A DNA stretch of 64,000 nt from an uncultured Phycisphaerales bacterium (GTDB taxonomy: Bacteria; Planctomycetota; Phycisphaerae; Sedimentisphaerales; Anaerobacaceae), in NCBI GenBank assembly GCA_937927975.1, contig CALEZT010000010.1, forward strand, positions 62,001-126,000, given 5' to 3'. This document shows positions 60,119 to 64,000 of the stretch, piece after piece. The translations under genes and the position numbers were made by a program. How positions within the stretch are numbered: position 1 is the first letter of the stretch; each line of letters starts with the position of its first letter. Under the pieces are notes generated by a model. It saw only the letters and a program-made list of their open reading frames with translations, was not told the DNA's origin and ran no database searches.

Positions 60119-62835
60119 ACAGGGGACAACGAGCCGTGAGACAATTGACGAGAGTATGGGTCCTATCGGTCGTACTGATGTTTGGGGCGTTCGGCCCTCA
60201 AGGCAAGGCCGGACCGTTGGCTGTCGTCGAGCAACGTACCGATGCCCAGGAGGTCCAAAGAGGTTTGCAGGCATTCCGGCAGATGGCGAGCACGCTGGGC
60301 CCGGCGATTCGCAACTTGATGGGCCACTTCGGGCCAGCGTATCCTCGCGGCGGGGAGTTCCTGGAGCGTCTGGACCGGCTCGAAGCGCTGTGCAACCAGG
60401 CGACGCGGGATCTTGAGGCCCTGCGCAGCGAGGGAAAATCCCTTACCGAGATCGCCCGGCGGATGCACTCGCTGCTGGATGAATTGCCTGCGTTGCAGCG
60501 GGAGGCGCTGGTCGCGAATCCCCTGGTCCGCGACCGTCCGATCCTCTACGTGGTGCGACATCCGTACACCTTCGACCACCACAACACGCACAATTTCTCT
60601 CCCGACGCCCAGCACGAGTTCAATCAGGGTCACTTCAAGCCCGGCGGGGCGCTGAAGATGATCGACCTCGGGGCCCGCGGGCGGATCACGACTCTGCTCG
60701 AAACCTCCGACGGCGTCATTCGCGACCCGCGGGTGCACTGGGACGGAGAGCGAATCGTGTTTTCCATGCGGAAGAACCGCGAGGACAGCTATCATATCTA
60801 TGAGATCAACCGCAACGGGACCGGGCTGAAGCAGTTGACGCATCTTGCGGATGTGGACGACATACACCCCCTGTACCTGCCTGACGATGGCATCGTATTC
60901 TCCTCCACGCGAGAGCCCAAGTACTGCATGTGCAACCGGCATATCATGGGCAACCTCTATCGCATGGAATCCGATGGGGCGAATATCCATCAGATCACCA
61001 AGAACACGCTGTTCGACCGGCCCACGGACATCGCTCCCGACGGGCGGATACTCTACGATCGGTGGGAATATGTCGACCGGAACTTCGGGGATGCCCAGTC
61101 GTTGTGGACGGTGAACCCCGACGGCACCAACCAGGCGGTTTACTGGGGGAACAATACGCCGGCCCCCGGGGCGGTCCTCGACGCCCGCATGATCCCGGGC
61201 GCCCGGCAGGCCCTGTGCATCTTGTCCTCCTGTCACGATCTCCCCTGGGGTGCGCTGGCCATCATCGATCGCCGGCTGGGCCTGGACGGGCGAGAACCGA
61301 TCCGGCGCACCTGGCCGCAGGATGCCCTGGATCGCGTGCGGAATCCGGGCACAGCCAACCAGGCGTGGGACGACTTCGTGAGCGTACACCCGAAGTACGA
61401 GAATCCCCATCCTCTGAACGAGAGCTTCTTTCTCGTGTCGCGACTGACCGAAGGCAGCGGCCGCCCGAACGACCCGAGCAATCGGACGGGAGTCTTTCTG
61501 CTGGATGTCTTCGGCAACGAGCTCCTGCTGCACGCGGAGGCTCCCGGCTGTTTCAATCCCATGCCGGTGGCGGCCAGGAACCGGCCGTCCATCATCCCCC
61601 CGCGCCGGGATTTCGAGAACAAGCAAGGCCATTTGTATGTCTTGGACGTCTACCAAGGCCCTTACATGTCGGGCGTGAAGCGGGGCGCGGTCAAGTATCT
61701 GCGCGTGGTGGAATCGCCTGAGAAGAGATACTGGGTGCCCGGCCAATGGGACGCCCAGGGCCAAACCCATCCGGGCGTGAACTGGCATAGTTTCGAGACC
61801 AAACGCATCCTGGGCACCGTTGCGGTCGAGGAAGACGGATCGGCCTACTTCTCCGTCCCATCGGACAGGTTCGTCTACTTCCAGTTGCTGGACGAGCACG
61901 GCATGATGATCCAGTCGATGCGCAGCGGCACGGTCGTGCAGTCCGGCGAAACCACCGGCTGCGTCGGCTGTCATGACGACCGTCGCACGGCGCCTCCGGC
62001 CCCGCGGGGCAACATGCCTCTGGCGATGCGGAAGTCCCCGAGCCGACTGGAGGGCTGGCGCGGAGACGCCGGGAACTTCGGTTACATGGCCGAGGTGCAG
62101 CCGGTATTTGACCGCAGTTGCGTTGCCTGTCATGATTTCGGCAAACCCGAAGGCAAGAAGCTGAACCTGGCTGCGGATCGCAACCTCATCTTCAATACCT
62201 CGTACAACGAGCTGTGGCGCAAGGGGTATGTCAAGGTCACAGGAGGCGGTCCCGCAGAGGTCCAGCGGGCGTATTCATGGGGTTCTCACGCCAGTCCGCT
62301 GGTGAAGGTGCTATCGAACAAGCATGGGACACATGAGAAGGTGACGCTGACCTGCGAGGAGTTCGACCGTATCGTCACGTGGATCGATCTGAACGCCGTC
62401 TTCTATCCGGACTACTCCACCTCGTATCCCGGCCATCCCGGCGGCCGCTCGCCAATCAGCGCAGAGGAATTGCATCGATTGGGTCAACTGACGGGTCGGG
62501 ACCTGGGCAGCCAGTTTCGTCACGCGGCCAACCAGGGTCCGCTGGTGAGCTTCGATCGTCCTGAGATCAGTCCCATTCTCCAAGACCTCGCGAATGCCCA
62601 GAAGCCGGAATATCGAGAGGCCCTGGAGATCATACGGGCCGGCGCAGAGCGTCTTGCACGCAACCCGGACGTGGGCATGAAGGGCTTCGGACTCAGCGGA
62701 ATCGACCTGTGGCGGGAACAGAAGTACCAGCACCGCCTGAAGATCGAATCGCAATACCGCCAAGCCCTGAGACAAGGGCAGAAGTTGTATGATGAGGACA
62801 TGTGCCAGACCCGTGCGACAACATCCGGGCACTGA
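60115..62835 (+). CDS. HzsA-related dihaem propeller protein
   Basis: This 906-residue exported protein is translationally coupled to the preceding gene (ATGA, 60115-60118). The signal peptide (RVWVLSVVLMFGAFGPQGKA) is followed by a helical region that includes LNRL-like coils (EFLERLDRLEALCNQATRDL). The TolB-like propeller has VHWDGERIVFSMRKNREDSY, HIYEINRNGTGLKQLTH, LPDDGIVFSSTREPKYCMCN and YDRWEYVDRNFGDAQSLW. Haem sites are at about residues 615 (GCVGCHDDR) and 667 (SCVACHDFG), with the family signature VTWIDLNAVFYPDYST. The C-terminal 100 residues form an extra helical tail (EYREALEIIRAGAERLARNP). This is the plainest of the three clustered members: no carbohydrate-binding module and no FGE domain. 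Confidence 0.87.
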   Translation: MNRGQRAVRQLTRVWVLSVVLMFGAFGPQGKAGPLAVVEQRTDAQEVQRGLQAFRQMASTLGPAIRNLMGHFGPAYPRGGEFLERLDRLEALCNQATRDLEALRSEGKSLTEIARRMHSLLDELPALQREALVANPLVRDRPILYVVRHPYTFDHHNTHNFSPDAQHEFNQGHFKPGGALKMIDLGARGRITTLLETSDGVIRDPRVHWDGERIVFSMRKNREDSYHIYEINRNGTGLKQLTHLADVDDIHPLYLPDDGIVFSSTREPKYCMCNRHIMGNLYRMESDGANIHQITKNTLFDRPTDIAPDGRILYDRWEYVDRNFGDAQSLWTVNPDGTNQAVYWGNNTPAPGAVLDARMIPGARQALCILSSCHDLPWGALAIIDRRLGLDGREPIRRTWPQDALDRVRNPGTANQAWDDFVSVHPKYENPHPLNESFFLVSRLTEGSGRPNDPSNRTGVFLLDVFGNELLLHAEAPGCFNPMPVAARNRPSIIPPRRDFENKQGHLYVLDVYQGPYMSGVKRGAVKYLRVVESPEKRYWVPGQWDAQGQTHPGVNWHSFETKRILGTVAVEEDGSAYFSVPSDRFVYFQLLDEHGMMIQSMRSGTVVQSGETTGCVGCHDDRRTAPPAPRGNMPLAMRKSPSRLEGWRGDAGNFGYMAEVQPVFDRSCVACHDFGKPEGKKLNLAADRNLIFNTSYNELWRKGYVKVTGGGPAEVQRAYSWGSHASPLVKVLSNKHGTHEKVTLTCEEFDRIVTWIDLNAVFYPDYSTSYPGHPGGRSPISAEELHRLGQLTGRDLGSQFRHAANQGPLVSFDRPEISPILQDLANAQKPEYREALEIIRAGAERLARNPDVGMKGFGLSGIDLWREQKYQHRLKIESQYRQALRQGQKLYDEDMCQTRATTSGH

Positions 62836-62870
62836 AAGCGCTCGGACAGGATGACGAAGGAAGAAGGGCT

Positions 62871-64000
62871 ATGAGGAAACACGCAGACAGACTGACATAT
62901 CGACGCGTTTTTGGAATCGGGTGCTTGATGGCAGGCGCCGTGGGTGTCGTGTGTTTGACGACGGGACTGTTGTACGCCCATGCGGCGGGCCAACGAACCG
63001 CGGCCGCCTTGAGCGTTGAAGGGCTGCCCATGGGTAAGGACTATCCGTACGGCTCCCCCTTGGCGGCAGCGATCCGTCCCGACGCCAAGGTGGTCTATGC
63101 AGCCCAGCACACCGGTCGTCGCGTTGACGTGGTGAATCCCCTGTCCAAGGAGATCGTTGCTTCCATCCCCATCGGCGCGACGCCGTCGGGCCTGACTCTG
63201 GACGCACTCCGGAATCGCCTGTTTGTCACGTGTGGGCAGGCCGCCGGAGAAATCGTTGTGATTGATACGAATACACAGAGGATCGACGGCACGCTGCCGG
63301 CCGGCCATACGCCCGTCGCGCCGGTGATCTCTGCGGACGGTCGCGTGCTGTTCGTCTGCAATCGATTCGACAATGAAGTGGTCGCGTACGATGTTGAGAA
63401 GCGCACGGTGCGGAGCCGCATTGCGGTCGCACGCGAGCCGATCGCTGCGGCACTGACGCCCGATGGCGCGATGCTGGTTGTGGCCCATCATCTTCCGTCG
63501 CAGGCCGCGAACAGCAATCAGGTAGCCGCGAGAGTCGATCTGATCGATACCATCTCGCTTGGAATCATCGCCTCCGTGTCGCTGCCCAACGGTTCGACAG
63601 GAATCCGCGATCTGTGCATTTCGCCCGATGGACGATTCGCGTATGTTCCCCACACGCTGGGCCGCTTCGGGGTGCCGACAACGCAGGTGGAGCGGGGATG
63701 GATGAACACCAGCGCCCTGAGCATTATCGATCTTGGCAACCGCTGCTGGCTGACGACGGTCCTCTTGGATGACGTGGAGTTGGGGGCAGCCAATCCCTGG
63801 GGAGTTGCCTGCACCGCGGACGGCCGATCTATCGTGGTCGCCCATTCCGGCACCCACGAGTTGAGCCTCATCGACCGGTATGCCCTGCACGCCAAGATCG
63901 ATCGCGTCGCCGAAGGCGAACGGACCGGTGCAATATCCGTCCGCCTGACGGACATCCCGAACGATCTCGCCTTCCTCGTTGGCTTGCGTCGTCGCGTGCC
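62871..64000 (+). CDS. Exported YVTN-type beta-propeller protein, truncated by window edge
   Basis: The gene starts at ATG 62871 after GGAAGAAGGG, 35 bases behind the preceding gene, and runs off the right edge with 376 codons visible. A signal/anchor segment (VFGIGCLMAGAVGVVCLTTG) precedes repeats of the YncE/YVTN propeller kind (LDALRNRLFVTCGQAAGEIV, VIDTNTQRIDGTLPAGHTPV, ISADGRVLFVCNRFDNEVVA and RDLCISPDGRFAYVPH). In planctomycetes such propellers are often followed by a cytochrome c peroxidase-like or other dihaem domain, which would fit its place behind three haem proteins. The missing C-terminus would decide this. Confidence 0.8.
   Translation, partial: MRKHADRLTYRRVFGIGCLMAGAVGVVCLTTGLLYAHAAGQRTAAALSVEGLPMGKDYPYGSPLAAAIRPDAKVVYAAQHTGRRVDVVNPLSKEIVASIPIGATPSGLTLDALRNRLFVTCGQAAGEIVVIDTNTQRIDGTLPAGHTPVAPVISADGRVLFVCNRFDNEVVAYDVEKRTVRSRIAVAREPIAAALTPDGAMLVVAHHLPSQAANSNQVAARVDLIDTISLGIIASVSLPNGSTGIRDLCISPDGRFAYVPHTLGRFGVPTTQVERGWMNTSALSIIDLGNRCWLTTVLLDDVELGAANPWGVACTADGRSIVVAHSGTHELSLIDRYALHAKIDRVAEGERTGAISVRLTDIPNDLAFLVGLRRRV

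Noticed and set aside
57689..60274. Minus-strand open frame of 861 codons opposite the HzsA/FGE-like gene
   Set aside because: High GC leaves the antisense frame open. The plus strand has two CxxCH sites, NPCBM and FGE-like motifs.
60163..62133. Minus-strand open frame of 656 codons
   Set aside because: It is antisense to the coupled HzsA-related gene and has no signal or domain of its own.
45534..62835. Hydrazine synthase and anammox metabolism
   Set aside because: Only alpha-like subunits occur, in four divergent copies, without beta/gamma subunits or hydrazine dehydrogenase, and in a glycan-degradation setting.

Overview
The window is GC-rich bacterial DNA, almost fully coding, with no rRNA, tRNA, CRISPR array or transposase that I can see. 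The gene content points to the phylum Planctomycetota, probably a Phycisphaerae/Sedimentisphaerales-like heterotroph. The evidence is several large secreted proteins combining a TolB-like propeller with CxxCH haem motifs (the 'HzsA-related' family common in planctomycetes), a Tat-exported sulfatase, several glycan-active enzymes, an oversized secretin and many exported beta-sandwich proteins. This assignment is inference from gene content, not from a marker gene.

Layout. 1-4.7 kb: a multi-spanning membrane protein cut by the left edge (-), a possible small membrane protein, a VOC/glyoxalase-fold protein (+) and an AspC-type aminotransferase (-). 4.9-9.9 kb: a GH36-type alpha-galactosidase with an NPCBM domain, a BNR-4 propeller protein, and an M50 metalloprotease with zinc ribbons. 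10.1-19.7 kb: a CBM9/LamG exported protein, a membrane histidine kinase, an M48 metalloprotease with TPRs, and a right-handed beta-helix protein on the opposite strand. 20-24 kb: a soluble multi-PAS/GAF histidine kinase followed by a FixJ-type regulator, then a small Cys-rich protein.

24.1-34.4 kb (-): a compact type II secretion/type IV pilus-like operon in the order GspE, GspF, second GspF-like protein, three prepilin-like proteins and a 1630-residue secretin. The secretin carries four extra tandem repeats of about 180 residues. 34.8-37.8 kb: an ECF sigma factor translationally coupled to a zinc-finger anti-sigma-like membrane protein, and convergent to them an unrecognised Pro/Ala-rich exported protein behind a long leader.

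38.1-48.0 kb (-): a co-directional, partly overlapping set of genes. It consists of an HzsA-related dihaem protein, an SMP-30-like lipoprotein, an isopropylmalate/isocitrate dehydrogenase-like enzyme, an isochorismatase-aldehyde dehydrogenase fusion, an adenylation-carrier-thioesterase protein and a phosphopantetheinyl transferase. The last four look like a small nonribosomal-peptide-synthetase-like biosynthetic cluster that I cannot match to a known product.

48.4-64.0 kb (+): a sulfatase, a GH78 alpha-L-rhamnosidase, then three more HzsA-related haem proteins and a YVTN-type propeller protein cut by the right edge. Two of the haem proteins carry carbohydrate-binding-like modules and one ends in an FGE/SUMF1-like domain. 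Together with the BNR-4 protein and the alpha-galactosidase, these genes suggest use of sulfated, rhamnose- and galactose-containing polysaccharide. The haem proteins may act in the same periplasmic process, in a role that is not established.
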